Part shown: piece by piece, positions 8,321 through 16,166 of the stretch
Numbering within the stretch: position 1 is the first letter of the stretch
Layout of the letters: every line of letters begins with the position of its first letter
Assembly: GCA_025774205.1 (NCBI GenBank)
Contig: JALGWK010000003.1
Coordinates: 1 to 18,850 of the forward strand
DNA from: a bacterium
GTDB lineage: Bacteria; Blakebacterota; Blakebacteria; Blakebacterales; Blakebacteraceae
Direction of reading: 5' to 3'
DNA length: 18,850 bases
The notes under the pieces: generated by a model
Told to the model about the DNA's origin: nothing
Database searches by the model: none
The model's input: only the letters and a program-made list of their open reading frames with translations
Program-made: the position numbers and the translations under genes

Positions 8321-9355
8321 GTGGCCAGGATCAATCCTGAAAACATCGACCTTGAAGAGAAGGTCATCTATATCAACCGGACCGCGAAGGTCGTCAAGGG
8401 TGGTCGGCGGTTTCACTTCAGCGCCATCGCCGCGGTCGGCAACCGGCAGGGGATCGTCGGAGTCGGCGTCGGCAAGGCGAATGAAGTGGCTTCAGCCATC
8501 CGCAAGGCCAACGAGAACGCGCGGAAAAACCTCTTCCGGGTGCCGATCACGAACGGGACCATCCCGCATCAGACGATCGGTCGCGCCGGTGCCGGCAGAG
8601 TTCTGCTGAAGCCAGCCGGACCCGGTACCGGAGTCATCGCGGGCGGGCCGGTGAGAGCGGTACTCGAAGCGGCTGGAGTCAGGAACATCCTGACCAAGTC
8701 GATGCGGAGCAATAATCCGCACAACGTGGTGCATGCCACGATCAACGGACTGCAAACGCTGGAAGCGCCCACCGAGGTAGCGAAGCGTCGCGGTATCGAG
8801 GTCTGGGAAGTCCTCGGGATGAACGAGGAAACCTGGCGCAAGCGGCAGGCGGCCCTCGAGGCGACCATGCTGCAGGAGGCCGAAGACGCCGCCCGGCGGA
8901 GCACCGAAGATGATGTACGTAACCGGAGCGATGCCCGGACCAAGGTCGATAAGCGTCGGAAGGGTCGCAAGGCAGAGCCGAAACCCGTTCCCGTGGAGAA
9001 AGTAGCCACGCTCGAGGAGGAAGCCGCGGCCCCGGTCAAGGAAGCTGTGGCAGAGAAACCCGCCCCGGTCAAGGAAGCTGTGGCAGAGGAACCCGCCCCG
9101 GTCAAGGAAGCTGTGGCAGAGAAACCCGCCCCGGCCAAGGAAGCTGTGGCAGCGGAACCCGCCCCGGAAGAGACGACCGTGGAAGCGACCGTTGACGCGG
9201 TTGTGGAAGAGGCTGTGGAAGAGGTCGTCGAGGTCAAGGCGGAAGAGACACCGGCTGAAGCCGTCGTGGAAGAGGTCGAGGGCGCCGATGCGGAGCCGGC
9301 AGCGGAGGAAGCCGCCGAAGCCGCTGAAGAGGCTGAAGAAAAGAAGGCTGAGTAA
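8321..9355 (+). CDS. rpsE: Ribosomal protein S5 with long repetitive C-terminal tail
   Basis: S5 works in mRNA unwinding at the entry channel and in decoding fidelity. The core spans residues 1 to about 167: the dsRBD-like part ([20 protein letters not shown], then [10 protein letters not shown]) and the second domain ([20 protein letters not shown], then [13 protein letters not shown]). The start is GTG 8321. The protein is 344 residues, about twice the usual 160-170. The extension has a charged helical-looking stretch (residues 168-225), four tandem 11-residue repeats of the type [11 protein letters not shown], and a Glu/Ala-rich end ([16 protein letters not shown]). The frame is continuous and rpmD starts 2 nt after the stop. 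Confidence 0.95.
   Translation: MARINPENIDLEEKVIYINRTAKVVKGGRRFHFSAIAAVGNRQGIVGVGVGKANEVASAIRKANENARKNLFRVPITNGTIPHQTIGRAGAGRVLLKPAGPGTGVIAGGPVRAVLEAAGVRNILTKSMRSNNPHNVVHATINGLQTLEAPTEVAKRRGIEVWEVLGMNEETWRKRQAALEATMLQEAEDAARRSTEDDVRNRSDARTKVDKRRKGRKAEPKPVPVEKVATLEEEAAAPVKEAVAEKPAPVKEAVAEEPAPVKEAVAEKPAPAKEAVAAEPAPEETTVEATVDAVVEEAVEEVVEVKAEETPAEAVVEEVEGADAEPAAEEAAEAAEEAEEKKAE
9029..9160 (+). repeat. Four-copy 33-bp in-frame tandem repeat in the rpsE tail
   Basis: Units start at 9029, 9062, 9095 and 9128, each opening gccccggtcaaggaagc (the fourth has gcc for gtc) and coding for [11 protein letters not shown] or a close variant. A truncated fifth unit (gccccggaagag) starts at 9161. The copies are almost identical at the DNA level, which points to recent expansion. 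The period keeps the reading frame. Confidence 0.93.
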
Positions 9356-9357
9356 CG

Positions 9358-9942
9358 ATGGCAGAGAAGAAGAAATCCTCGGCGAAGAAGACCGCCGCGA
9401 AGAAGACCGCCGCGAAGAAGACGGCCACGAAGAAGACGGCCACGAAGAAGACGGCCACGAAGAAGACCGCCGCGAAGAAGACCGCTGCGAAGAAGACCGC
9501 TGCGAAGAAGACCGCCGCGAAGAAGACCGCCGCGAAGAAGACCGCTGCGAAGAAGACGGCTGCGAAGAAGACGGCCGCGGAGAAGGCTCCCGAGGTGAAG
9601 GTCGTCACGCAGGAGGCTCCACCGGAGCCGGTCATCGAGGAGAAGGTGGAGGCACCGGAGGCTGCTCCGAAGACTGAGGCTCCGAAACCGAAGCCAAAAG
9701 TGAAGGCTGCCGCGCCGGCCGCGAAGCCGGCTGCCAAGGAACCGCCGAAGAAGGTTGGAACGCTGCGGATCACCCAGAAGAGGAGCCCGATCGGCCGTCC
9801 GGCCAATCAGAAGGCCACCCTGGTGGCGCTGGGCCTGAGGCGGATCCGCCACACGGTCGAGCACCGGGACACACCGTCCATCCGTGGCATGGTGCGAACG
9901 GTCATCCACCTGGTCGACGTAGTCGAGATACCGGACAAGTGA
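9358..9942 (+). CDS. rpmD: Ribosomal protein L30 with histone H1-like N-terminal extension
   Basis: The C-terminal part, from about residue 133 ([16 protein letters not shown], then [19 protein letters not shown], then [15 protein letters not shown]), is a complete L30 of about 62 residues, the normal size of the whole protein. Ahead of it lie a short Lys-rich start ([11 protein letters not shown]), thirteen pentapeptides of TAAKK or TATKK type (residues 12-76), and a Pro/Ala/Lys/Glu-rich linker (about 77-131). The pentapeptide resembles the C-terminal tails of eukaryotic H1 and bacterial H1-like proteins. The ATG at 9358 lies 2 nt after the rpsE stop. No other start with the L30 core downstream has a clear ribosome binding site, and the frame is open throughout, so the extension is probably translated. 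Its role is unknown; DNA or rRNA binding is inference. Confidence 0.9.
   Translation: MAEKKKSSAKKTAAKKTAAKKTATKKTATKKTATKKTAAKKTAAKKTAAKKTAAKKTAAKKTAAKKTAAKKTAAEKAPEVKVVTQEAPPEPVIEEKVEAPEAAPKTEAPKPKPKVKAAAPAAKPAAKEPPKKVGTLRITQKRSPIGRPANQKATLVALGLRRIRHTVEHRDTPSIRGMVRTVIHLVDVVEIPDK
9391..9585 (+). repeat. Thirteen-copy 15-bp in-frame tandem repeat in the rpmD extension
   Basis: Thirteen 15-nt units (accgccgcgaagaag and close variants) run from 9391 to 9585. Units 3-5 read TATKK through an acg codon; the last reads TAAEK. Third-base variation (acc/acg, gcc/gct) shows that the units are not all identical, so selection on the protein or older duplication is possible. The antisense strand reads as a Phe/Ala/Val-rich open frame, which I treat as a shadow. 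Confidence 0.95.
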
Positions 9943-9967
9943 CGGAATAAGGATACGAGGGATTCCG

Positions 9968-10468
9968 ATGGGACGTTACGAGATCAAGCCCTCCGAGGGC
10001 AGCCGCCAGACGCGGAAACGCATCGGCCGTGGAGTCGGATCGGGTACCGGCAAGACTGCCGGGAAGGGGCATAAGGGACAGAAGGCCCGTTCAGGATATT
10101 CGCAGCGGGCATGGTTCGAGGGGGGGCAGATGCCCCTCCAGCGCCGGGTCCCCAAGCGGGGCTTCAAGAACCCCTTCAGGAAGGTCTTCGAGGTTGTCAA
10201 CCTGGCGGACCTGGAGCGGATCAAAGGGAGTGACGTGAGCAAGGAGGCCCTGGTCGAAGCAGGCCTGATCCGGTCAGTAGGTACTGATGTGAAAATACTG
10301 GGTAATGGCAAGATAGAGAAATCAGTTAATGTAACAGTCGAAGCTTTCTCGAGCAGTGCGCGAGAAGCTATCGAAGCCGCCGGAGGATCGTGCACGGTGA
10401 TCGAGAAGAGCCGTCGCAACTTCCGGGTGAAGCGGACTCCAGAGAACAACCAACCCGAGGCTGGATAA
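9968..10468 (+). CDS. rplO: Ribosomal protein L15
   Basis: L15 (166 residues) is a late-assembly 50S protein. The Gly-rich N-terminus ([21 protein letters not shown], 21 residues with the next glycine block HKGQKAR) is shown in part by [20 protein letters not shown], and the [17 protein letters not shown] motif and the C-terminal domain ([11 protein letters not shown], then [13 protein letters not shown]) are typical. A short tail ([12 protein letters not shown]) extends the end. The stretch 10281-10340 is notably AT-rich: I count 22 G or C in 60. secY starts 5 nt after the stop. Confidence 0.96.
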   Translation: MGRYEIKPSEGSRQTRKRIGRGVGSGTGKTAGKGHKGQKARSGYSQRAWFEGGQMPLQRRVPKRGFKNPFRKVFEVVNLADLERIKGSDVSKEALVEAGLIRSVGTDVKILGNGKIEKSVNVTVEAFSSSAREAIEAAGGSCTVIEKSRRNFRVKRTPENNQPEAG

Positions 10469-10473
10469 GGACT

Positions 10474-11811
10474 GTGAGCGTTTTCGACAGATTCCAGAAT
10501 GTCTTCAAGATACCCGAGCTGAAGAAGCGCCTCTTATTCACGCTCGGCATCCTGATCATCTATCGGATCGGGGGGCACGTTCCCTCACCGGGGATCGACG
10601 CGCACGCTCTGGGTGAATGGCTGACGTCGCAGCAGGGCGGCATCTTCGCGCTCTACGATATGTTCACCGGTGGCGCGCTCGGACGGGCGACGGTCTTCGC
10701 CCTGGGGATCATGCCGTACATCTCCGCCTCGATCATCATCCAGCTGATGGGCGCTACGGTGCCCTATTTCCAGCGGCTGCAGAAGGAGGGGGAAGAAGGG
10801 CGCCGGAAGATCAACCGGCTGACTCGATACGGTACCCTCCTTATCTGTGCCGGACAGTCGTGGGGAATGAGCTTCTGGCTGCAGTCGCTCATTACTCCGA
10901 GCGGGTACTCGGTAGTACCAGCGCCCGGACTCGGATTCCAGCTGCTGACGATGCTCTCCTTTACCACTGGAACGATCTTCATCATGTGGCTCGGTGAACA
11001 GATCACCGATCGCGGGATCGGGAACGGCATCAGCCTAATCATCTATGTAGGGATCGTCGCCATCTTCCCGGCTGCGGTACTTTCCGAGATCCAGCTGGTG
11101 AGCGCCAATAGCAAAACCCTGATCGAGCTGGTGCTGACCTTCATCCTGATGTTCGTAGTGACGATGGGGGCGGTACTGCTGACCCAGGGAGTCAGGAAGA
11201 TCCCCGTCCAGTACGCCAAACGGGTTGTCGGCAGGAAGGTCTATGGCGGACAGGCTACGCATATCCCCCTGCGGATCAACACCGCCGGGGTGATACCGAT
11301 CATCTTCGCCCAGGCGCTGATGTTCATTCCGCAGACGCTGTTCACCTTCTTCCCGCAGAGTGAGTTCTTCCTGGCGGCTCAGGGCTGGTTCAGCTACCAG
11401 AGTCCGGTCTACTGGTTCTTCTACGGGACCCTGATCGTCTTCTTTGCCTTCTTCTACACCGCGGTCGTGTTCAACCCGGTTGACCTGGCAGAGAACATGA
11501 AGAAATACGGCGGGTTTATCCCCGGCATCAGACCGGGCAAGAAGACCGCCGAATATGTGGAACGGGTGCTGGGTCGGGTCACCTTCCCGGGGGCCCTCGG
11601 TCTGGCAGCGCTCTCGGTTCTGCCCTACATGCTGGTGCGGTACTTCAACCTGAGCGTCTCCATGACCGACTTCTTCGGCGGGACCGGGTTGCTGATCATC
11701 GTCGGAGTCGCGCTCGACACGCTGCAGCAGATGGAGTCGCACCTGATGATGAGGCATTACGAGGGATTCACCCGGTCCGGCAAGATCCGGGGGAGGGTTG
11801 GCCGTGGATAA
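10474..11811 (+). CDS. secY: Protein translocase subunit SecY
   Basis: SecY (445 residues) forms the protein-conducting channel in the cytoplasmic membrane and works with SecE, SecG and SecA. I chose GTG 10474 (SVFDRFQNVFKIPELKKRL), which matches the family start; a longer frame would run into rplO. About ten hydrophobic segments are visible, including TM1 with LLFTLGILIIYRIG, the plug region, and TM2 with FALGIMPYISASIIIQLMG, the SecY signature. The C5 cytoplasmic loop has PGIRPG with Arg353, equivalent to E. coli Arg357 needed for SecA function. The C-terminus MESHLMMRHYEGF is canonical. The stop overlaps the adk start. Confidence 0.98.
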   Translation: MSVFDRFQNVFKIPELKKRLLFTLGILIIYRIGGHVPSPGIDAHALGEWLTSQQGGIFALYDMFTGGALGRATVFALGIMPYISASIIIQLMGATVPYFQRLQKEGEEGRRKINRLTRYGTLLICAGQSWGMSFWLQSLITPSGYSVVPAPGLGFQLLTMLSFTTGTIFIMWLGEQITDRGIGNGISLIIYVGIVAIFPAAVLSEIQLVSANSKTLIELVLTFILMFVVTMGAVLLTQGVRKIPVQYAKRVVGRKVYGGQATHIPLRINTAGVIPIIFAQALMFIPQTLFTFFPQSEFFLAAQGWFSYQSPVYWFFYGTLIVFFAFFYTAVVFNPVDLAENMKKYGGFIPGIRPGKKTAEYVERVLGRVTFPGALGLAALSVLPYMLVRYFNLSVSMTDFFGGTGLLIIVGVALDTLQQMESHLMMRHYEGFTRSGKIRGRVGRG

Positions 11812-12475
11812 CAGGTTCACCGCCATCATGCTCGGACCTCCGGGCGCGGGCAAGGGTACGCAGGCTGTACGCGTCGCCGAGAAGTACGAGGTCCCTCACA
11901 TCAGTACCGGGGATATCCTGAGGGACAATGTCGCGCGTGAGACAGAACTCGGTCTCAAGGCCCGCTCTTTTATGGAGGGTGGAGATCTCGTGCCCGATGA
12001 TCTGATCATCGCGCTGATCGCCGACCGGATCGAACAGGGTGACGCCGACAGTGGTTTCCTTCTCGACGGGTTCCCGCGCACCCTGGCCCAGGCCGTGGCG
12101 CTCGAGGATCTGTTGCGGGAGAAGGAGATGCCGATCGAGGTGGTGGTTCTCCTCGATGTCAATGACGACGAGATAGTGCGTCGTATCAGCAGCCGCTACC
12201 TCTGTCGCGATTGCGGTCGTGACGCGAATCTGGGTACGGGAATGATCACCGACGTATGTCCGCATTGCGGTGGAGAGCTCTACCAGCGGGAGGACGACAC
12301 CGCTGAGACTGTCCAGAATCGCCTGCAGGTCTACCGTCGCCAGACGGCTCCGCTCGTGGAGTATTACGAGGGCAAGAATCTGCTGATGAAAGTGGACGGC
12401 ATCGGCTCGATCGACGAGATCAGCGGCAGAATGTTCAGAGATCTTGAAAGAGAGTGGGAGTCCGGGAACGGATGA
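11804..12475 (+). CDS. adk: Adenylate kinase, zinc-lid type
   Basis: Adenylate kinase converts ATP and AMP to two ADP. From GTG 11804 the product is 223 residues. GGGAGGG at 11791-11797 is well placed for this start; the TTG at 11798 is too close to it. The P-loop GPPGAGKGT is at residues 11-19, followed by HISTGDILR (AMP site), DGFPRTLAQA and the lid. The lid holds four cysteines (C134, C137, C152, C155), the zinc-binding version rather than the hydrogen-bonded lid of E. coli. The gene overlaps secY at its start and map at its end (ATGA), so the three are probably co-translated. Confidence 0.97.
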   Translation: MDNRFTAIMLGPPGAGKGTQAVRVAEKYEVPHISTGDILRDNVARETELGLKARSFMEGGDLVPDDLIIALIADRIEQGDADSGFLLDGFPRTLAQAVALEDLLREKEMPIEVVVLLDVNDDEIVRRISSRYLCRDCGRDANLGTGMITDVCPHCGGELYQREDDTAETVQNRLQVYRRQTAPLVEYYEGKNLLMKVDGIGSIDEISGRMFRDLEREWESGNG

Positions 12476-13218
12476 TCAACATCCGCTCCAGCGAAGAGAT
12501 TGCTCTCCTGCGTGAAGCCGGACGGTTGGTCGGTCAGGCTCACGAACTGGCGAAGGAACTGCTGGTCCCGGGAGTCCGGGGGGAAACGGTTGATCGCGAG
12601 GTTGAGACCTTCATCTGCGACAATGGAGGAAGGCCGGCCTTCAAGGGGTTCCAGGGGTTCCCCGCGAGCGTGTGCTTCAGCCTCAATGACGAGGTGGTGC
12701 ACGGAATACCCGGTCGCAGGGAGGTCCGGGAGGGAGATGTCGTCAGTCTCGACATCGGGGTGGAGAAAGACGGTTACTACGGCGATTCGGCCTGGTCCTA
12801 CATTGTTGGTGAGGACATTCAGGACGCCGGACTACTTCTCACGATCACCGAGGAGAGTCTCTACAAGGGGATCGCCAGGGCGGTTGATGGAAACCGCCTC
12901 TTTGACATCGGTCACGCCATCCAGACGTGGGTTGAACGGCGTGGCTTCAGCGTGGTTCGGGAGATGGTCGGTCACGGCATCGGTACCATGATGCACGAAG
13001 AACCGCAGATCCCGAATTTCGGACCTCCCGGCAAAGGGCCTCTGCTCACGGCCGGGATGGTGTTCGCCATCGAACCGATGGTGAACCAGGGGTCCCACGA
13101 GATCACCACCCTGAAGGATGGGTGGACCGCGGTGACGAAGGATGGGAGCCTGTCGGCTCACTTCGAACACTGCGTATCGATCCATGACGGGGAAGCGGAG
13201 ATCCTGACCCTGCCGTAG
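12472..13218 (+). CDS. map: Methionine aminopeptidase, type I
   Basis: Removes the initiator methionine from nascent proteins with small second residues, after deformylation. The start ATG 12472 ([17 protein letters not shown]) overlaps the adk stop. The product has 248 residues. The five metal ligands are D94, D105, H168, E201 and E232; each is three residues before its E. coli counterpart (97, 108, 171, 204, 235), and the substrate-binding His76 (VVHGIPG) matches His79. The zinc-finger N-terminal extension of some families is absent. Position between adk and infA is the usual order in many bacteria. Confidence 0.98.
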   Translation: MINIRSSEEIALLREAGRLVGQAHELAKELLVPGVRGETVDREVETFICDNGGRPAFKGFQGFPASVCFSLNDEVVHGIPGRREVREGDVVSLDIGVEKDGYYGDSAWSYIVGEDIQDAGLLLTITEESLYKGIARAVDGNRLFDIGHAIQTWVERRGFSVVREMVGHGIGTMMHEEPQIPNFGPPGKGPLLTAGMVFAIEPMVNQGSHEITTLKDGWTAVTKDGSLSAHFEHCVSIHDGEAEILTLP

Positions 13219-13246
13219 GGCTGATAACTCCGATCTGGAGGCAAGT

Positions 13247-13465
13247 TTGGCGAAGGAAGAAGCGATTGCCGTCGAAGGTACGGTACTGGAGCCGCTGCCC
13301 AACGCCACCTTCAAGGTGGAACTGGACAATGGCCACGAGGTTCTGGCGCACATTTCGGGGAAGATGCGGATGCACTACATCCGGATCCTGCCCGGTGACC
13401 GGGTTCAGGTCGAGCTGTCACCATATGATCTGACTCGAGGCCGGATCACGTACCGGTACAAATAA
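13247..13465 (+). CDS. infA: Translation initiation factor IF-1
   Basis: IF-1 (72 residues) occupies the 30S A site during initiation. It is a single S1/OB fold: [20 protein letters not shown], then [20 protein letters not shown] and GRITYRYK at the end. The start is TTG 13247, 5 nt after CTGGAGG, which is the only plausible start because the family begins MAKEE. Length is exactly the family norm. Confidence 0.97.
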   Translation: MAKEEAIAVEGTVLEPLPNATFKVELDNGHEVLAHISGKMRMHYIRILPGDRVQVELSPYDLTRGRITYRYK

Positions 13466-13476
13466 CGTTACTTTCC

Positions 13477-13491
13477 GGCCGAGAAACGGCC
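13477..13491 (+). other. Stem-loop between infA and rpmJ
   Basis: GGCCG (13477-13481) and CGGCC (13487-13491) form a perfect 5-bp GC stem around the loop AGAAA. It lies in the 37-nt infA-rpmJ gap, 11 nt before the rpmJ ATG, so it could expose or mask the start. There is no T-run, so it is unlikely to be a terminator. Confidence 0.45.
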
Positions 13492-13502
13492 AGGGTGAAA
13501 AG

Positions 13503-13616
13503 ATGAAAGTTCAGAGCTCGGTAAAGAGGGTTTGCGAGCACTGTAAGATCGTGAAACGCAAGGGTGTGGTGCGGGTGATCTGCAAGAACCCGCGACACAA
13601 ACAGCGCCAGGGTTGA
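13503..13616 (+). CDS. rpmJ: Ribosomal protein L36, zinc type
   Basis: A 37-codon gene. The product reads [20 protein letters not shown], then [17 protein letters not shown]. The zinc site is C11, C14, C27 and H32, the C+ form of L36; it docks in 23S rRNA near the stalk base. Its position between infA and rpsM is canonical. The ribosome binding site is weak: only AGGGTG upstream. Confidence 0.96.
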   Translation: MKVQSSVKRVCEHCKIVKRKGVVRVICKNPRHKQRQG

Positions 13617-13648
13617 AGGACCAGGCAGGCGCTCAGGGGAGTTAATCA

Positions 13649-14011
13649 ATGGCTCGAATCGCCGGTGTAGACATCCCGAGGAACAAGCACGTCAGCATCT
13701 CGCTGACGTACATCTACGGGATCGGGCGGACCTCCGCCCGTCAGATCTGCGAGGCAGCGGGTGTGGAACCCGCCAAGTTGGTGCAGGACCTCTCTCCGGA
13801 GGAGGTTGCGGCTATCCGTGAGGATATCCAGAACAACCGTAAGGTGGAGGGAGCGCTCCGCGCTGAAGTGAACATGAACATCAAGCGACTGATGGATATC
13901 GGTTGCTACAGGGGGCAGAGGCACCGCCGGGGGCTCCCGGTCCGGGGACAGCGGACGCGTACCAACGCCCGCACCCGGAAGGGTCCCGGCAAGAGGTTCG
14001 CGCGCCGGTAA
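13649..14011 (+). CDS. rpsM: Ribosomal protein S13
   Basis: S13 (120 residues) is in the 30S head and contacts P-site tRNA and the 50S subunit. The N-terminus [20 protein letters not shown], then [13 protein letters not shown] and the basic C-terminal block [18 protein letters not shown], then NARTRKGPG, match the family. GGGGAG is 10 nt before the ATG. In E. coli S4 binds the mRNA leader just upstream of this gene; the 32-nt gap here is too short for that pseudoknot. Confidence 0.97.
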   Translation: MARIAGVDIPRNKHVSISLTYIYGIGRTSARQICEAAGVEPAKLVQDLSPEEVAAIREDIQNNRKVEGALRAEVNMNIKRLMDIGCYRGQRHRRGLPVRGQRTRTNARTRKGPGKRFARR

Positions 14012-14048
14012 GGCGCCCAGCATCTGATTCCCTGAAGAGGAGATAGAC

Positions 14049-14450
14049 GTGGCCAAACAGGCAGGCAAGAAGGGGAAAGGGCGACGGAAGACCAAGAAGG
14101 TCGCCGAAGCCCATGGAATCGCCCATATCAAGGCGACCTTCAACAATACGAACATCACCATCACGAACGGGAACGGGGACACTATAGCGTGGTCCACTCC
14201 CGGTTCAGCCGGTTTCAAGGGCAGCCGGAAAGGCACGCCCTTCGCTTCCCAGACGGCCGCGGAAAAGGTCGCGCGGGAAGCGATGGCGGCCGGCATGAAG
14301 TCAGTGGAAGCCTGGGTCAAGGGTCCCGGTTCGGGCCGGGAATCGGCCATCAGGTCGCTGCAGGCCGCCGGTCTGCAGATCACCGCAATCAAGGATGTCA
14401 CTCCGATCCCTCACAACGGCTGTCGCCCTCCGAAGCGACGCCGCGTCTGA
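14049..14450 (+). CDS. rpsK: Ribosomal protein S11
   Basis: S11 (133 residues) lies on the platform near the mRNA exit and Shine-Dalgarno helix. The start is GTG 14049 after AGAGGAG. A basic N-terminus ([15 protein letters not shown]) precedes [19 protein letters not shown], and [20 protein letters not shown] and the C-terminal [13 protein letters not shown] are diagnostic. Length is ordinary. Confidence 0.97.
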   Translation: MAKQAGKKGKGRRKTKKVAEAHGIAHIKATFNNTNITITNGNGDTIAWSTPGSAGFKGSRKGTPFASQTAAEKVAREAMAAGMKSVEAWVKGPGSGRESAIRSLQAAGLQITAIKDVTPIPHNGCRPPKRRRV

Positions 14451-14475
14451 GGCCACGAGGAGGATTCAGGATTTA

Positions 14476-15108
14476 ATGGCTCGTTATACCGAATCAGTCT
14501 GCAAGCTGTGCCGCCGGGAATCGATGAAGCTCTTTCTGAAGGGCGAACGGTGCGTCAGCGAGAAGTGTTCCCTCGATCGACGGAGCTACCCGCCGGGTCA
14601 GCACGGCCCGGGGATGAGGCGTCGCAAAGAGAGTGACTACTCGATCCAGCTCCGGGAGAAGCAGAAGGTGAAGCGGATCTATGGGGTGGGCGAGGCCCAG
14701 TTCAGGAACTACTTCAGCAAAGCCGCTCGAGCCCGGGGGACCACCGGTGAGGTGCTCCTCACGATGCTCGAAACAAGGCTCGATAATGTTGTCTACCGCC
14801 TCGGTTTCGCTGCTTCGCGTCCGTCGGCCAGACAACTGGTGCGTCACCGGCACGTGATGGTGAACGGCCGGGCCGTGGATATCCCCTCATACCAGGTGAA
14901 GCCAGGGGATGTCATCGAAGTGAAGGAACGCTCGCGTTCACTGGAGGCCATCCAGGACGCCATGAAGCGGTTCGGTCGCCGGGGTGAGCCGAGCTGGCTC
15001 ACGCTCGACAAAGCCAAAATGACCGGACAGGTCGTACAGGCTCCGACGCGTGCCGATGTGGATCTCGAGATCAACGAACAGCTGATCGTCGAGCTCTACT
15101 CCCGATAG
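14476..15108 (+). CDS. rpsD: Ribosomal protein S4, zinc type
   Basis: S4 (210 residues) nucleates 30S assembly and affects decoding accuracy. The ATG at 14476 ([15 protein letters not shown]) matches the family start; AGGAGG lies 12 nt upstream. An N-terminal four-Cys site (C9, C12, C26, C31) is the zinc version of S4. The S4 RNA-binding domain follows: [20 protein letters not shown], then [20 protein letters not shown]. In this cluster rpsD lies between rpsK and rpoA, unlike Bacillus subtilis where it is elsewhere. Confidence 0.97.
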   Translation: MARYTESVCKLCRRESMKLFLKGERCVSEKCSLDRRSYPPGQHGPGMRRRKESDYSIQLREKQKVKRIYGVGEAQFRNYFSKAARARGTTGEVLLTMLETRLDNVVYRLGFAASRPSARQLVRHRHVMVNGRAVDIPSYQVKPGDVIEVKERSRSLEAIQDAMKRFGRRGEPSWLTLDKAKMTGQVVQAPTRADVDLEINEQLIVELYSR

Positions 15109-15116
15109 GAACTGAT

Positions 15117-15137
15117 AACAGAACCGAAAGTTCTGTT
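15117..15137 (+). promoter_or_regulatory. Perfect 8-bp stem-loop in the rpsD-rpoA gap
   Basis: AACAGAAC (15117-15124) and GTTCTGTT (15130-15137) are exact inverted repeats around the loop CGAAA, a shape close to a stable C(GAAA)G tetraloop. It stands in the 59-nt gap between rpsD and rpoA, ahead of the GAGGAG site of rpoA. No T-run follows, so it is not a classical terminator; an mRNA processing or stability element, or a protein-binding hairpin, is possible. Confidence 0.5.
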
Positions 15138-15167
15138 GAACCGTACCAACGAGGAGTTTTCCGCTAT

Positions 15168-16163
15168 ATGAAGTGGAAGAACCTGACCATGCCGGAAGGC
15201 ATCGAGTGGGACACCAAGGCCTACTCGCGGACATATGGCAAATTCGTCGCCGGTCCCGTCGAACGCGGTTTCGGCGTCACGCTGGGCAACTCCCTGCGAC
15301 GGGTACTCCTGTCGAGTCTGCAGGGAGCGGCGATCACCTACGTGAAGATGGATGGTGCCCTGCATGAGTTCACGAGCATCCCCGGGGTGCTGGAAGACTT
15401 TACCGACCTGCTCCTCAACATGAAGGGTATCAGGGTCGAACTCAATGTGGATGAGCCGGTCACCGTGACTCTCGAGATGAACGGCCCGGGCGTGCTGACG
15501 GCCAAAGACCTGCAGCTCAGCGAGTCGTACACGATCCACAATCCCGGGCACTACGTGGCTACGCTCGACGACGAGGCCTCCCTCAAGATGGACGTGACGA
15601 TCGGTCACGGCCGGGGGTACCTGCCGGCAGAGGATCTCGAGGATCCCGATCTGCCCATCGGTATGATCCCCCTCGACGCGATCTTCTCGCCCATCCAGAA
15701 GGTCAACTACGAGATCGAGAATATGCGGGTTGGTCGGCGCACCGACTTTGAGCGCCTCACGATGGAGGTCTGGACCGACGGATCAATCGAACCGGCCATG
15801 GCGGTGAGCCATGCCGCGAAGATCCAGAAGGACCACTGGCTCGTGTTCATGGCCTTCGAAGAGGAACCGGAGGAAGAGACGGTACCGGAGATCGAAGAGG
15901 AGAGCCTGCGGATCCATGAACTTCTCAAGATGCCGGTGGATGAACTGGAACTGAGCGTGCGGAGCGCCAACTGCCTTCGCGCCGCGAACATCCAGGCCAT
16001 TGGCGATCTCGTCCAGAAGACGGAGTCGGAGATGCTCAAGTACCGCAACTTCGGACGGAAATCACTCTCCGAGCTGGCCGATATCCTTCATGAGATGGGC
16101 CTCGGGTTCGGAATGGATATCAGCAAGTACGAGGCCATTGAAGGCCTGATCGAGCAGGAGTAG
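15168..16163 (+). CDS. rpoA: RNA polymerase subunit alpha
   Basis: RpoA (331 residues) dimerises to start core polymerase assembly, and its C-terminal domain contacts UP elements and activators. The N-terminal domain shows VERGFGVTLGNSLRRVLLSS near residues 29-48 and GMIPLDAIFSPIQKVNYEIE near 165-184. The linker is acidic (EEEPEEETVPEIEEE). The C-terminal domain has LELSVRSANCLRAANIQAIG; the key DNA-contacting Arg265 and Asn268 are present, with R265 at the same number as in E. coli. GAGGAG precedes the ATG at 15168. It is followed by rplQ after 3 nt. Confidence 0.98.
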   Translation: MKWKNLTMPEGIEWDTKAYSRTYGKFVAGPVERGFGVTLGNSLRRVLLSSLQGAAITYVKMDGALHEFTSIPGVLEDFTDLLLNMKGIRVELNVDEPVTVTLEMNGPGVLTAKDLQLSESYTIHNPGHYVATLDDEASLKMDVTIGHGRGYLPAEDLEDPDLPIGMIPLDAIFSPIQKVNYEIENMRVGRRTDFERLTMEVWTDGSIEPAMAVSHAAKIQKDHWLVFMAFEEEPEEETVPEIEEESLRIHELLKMPVDELELSVRSANCLRAANIQAIGDLVQKTESEMLKYRNFGRKSLSELADILHEMGLGFGMDISKYEAIEGLIEQE

Positions 16164-16166
16164 ACC

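Noticed and set aside
9029-9160. CRISPR-like array from regularly spaced repeats
   Set aside because: Units abut with no spacers and translate in frame within S5.
9234-9806. - strand frame with repeated FFAAV units, membrane-like
   Set aside because: Exact antisense of the AAKKT repeat; the hydrophobic pattern is a codon-table consequence. No ribosome site or homology seen.
8569-9909. 446-codon open frame on the - strand opposite rpsE/rpmD
   Set aside because: It is rich in Leu/Arg/Gly and Ser/Ala repeats that mirror the tandem repeats of the + strand genes; no family resemblance. Shadow of GC-rich repetitive coding sequence.
11798-11803. TTG start for adk
   Set aside because: Lies immediately after the GGGAGGG site; GTG 11804 has correct spacing.
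12454-12471. Earlier GTG start for map
   Set aside because: ATG 12472 overlaps the adk stop in the usual ATGA form and gives metal-ligand positions with a constant offset from E. coli.
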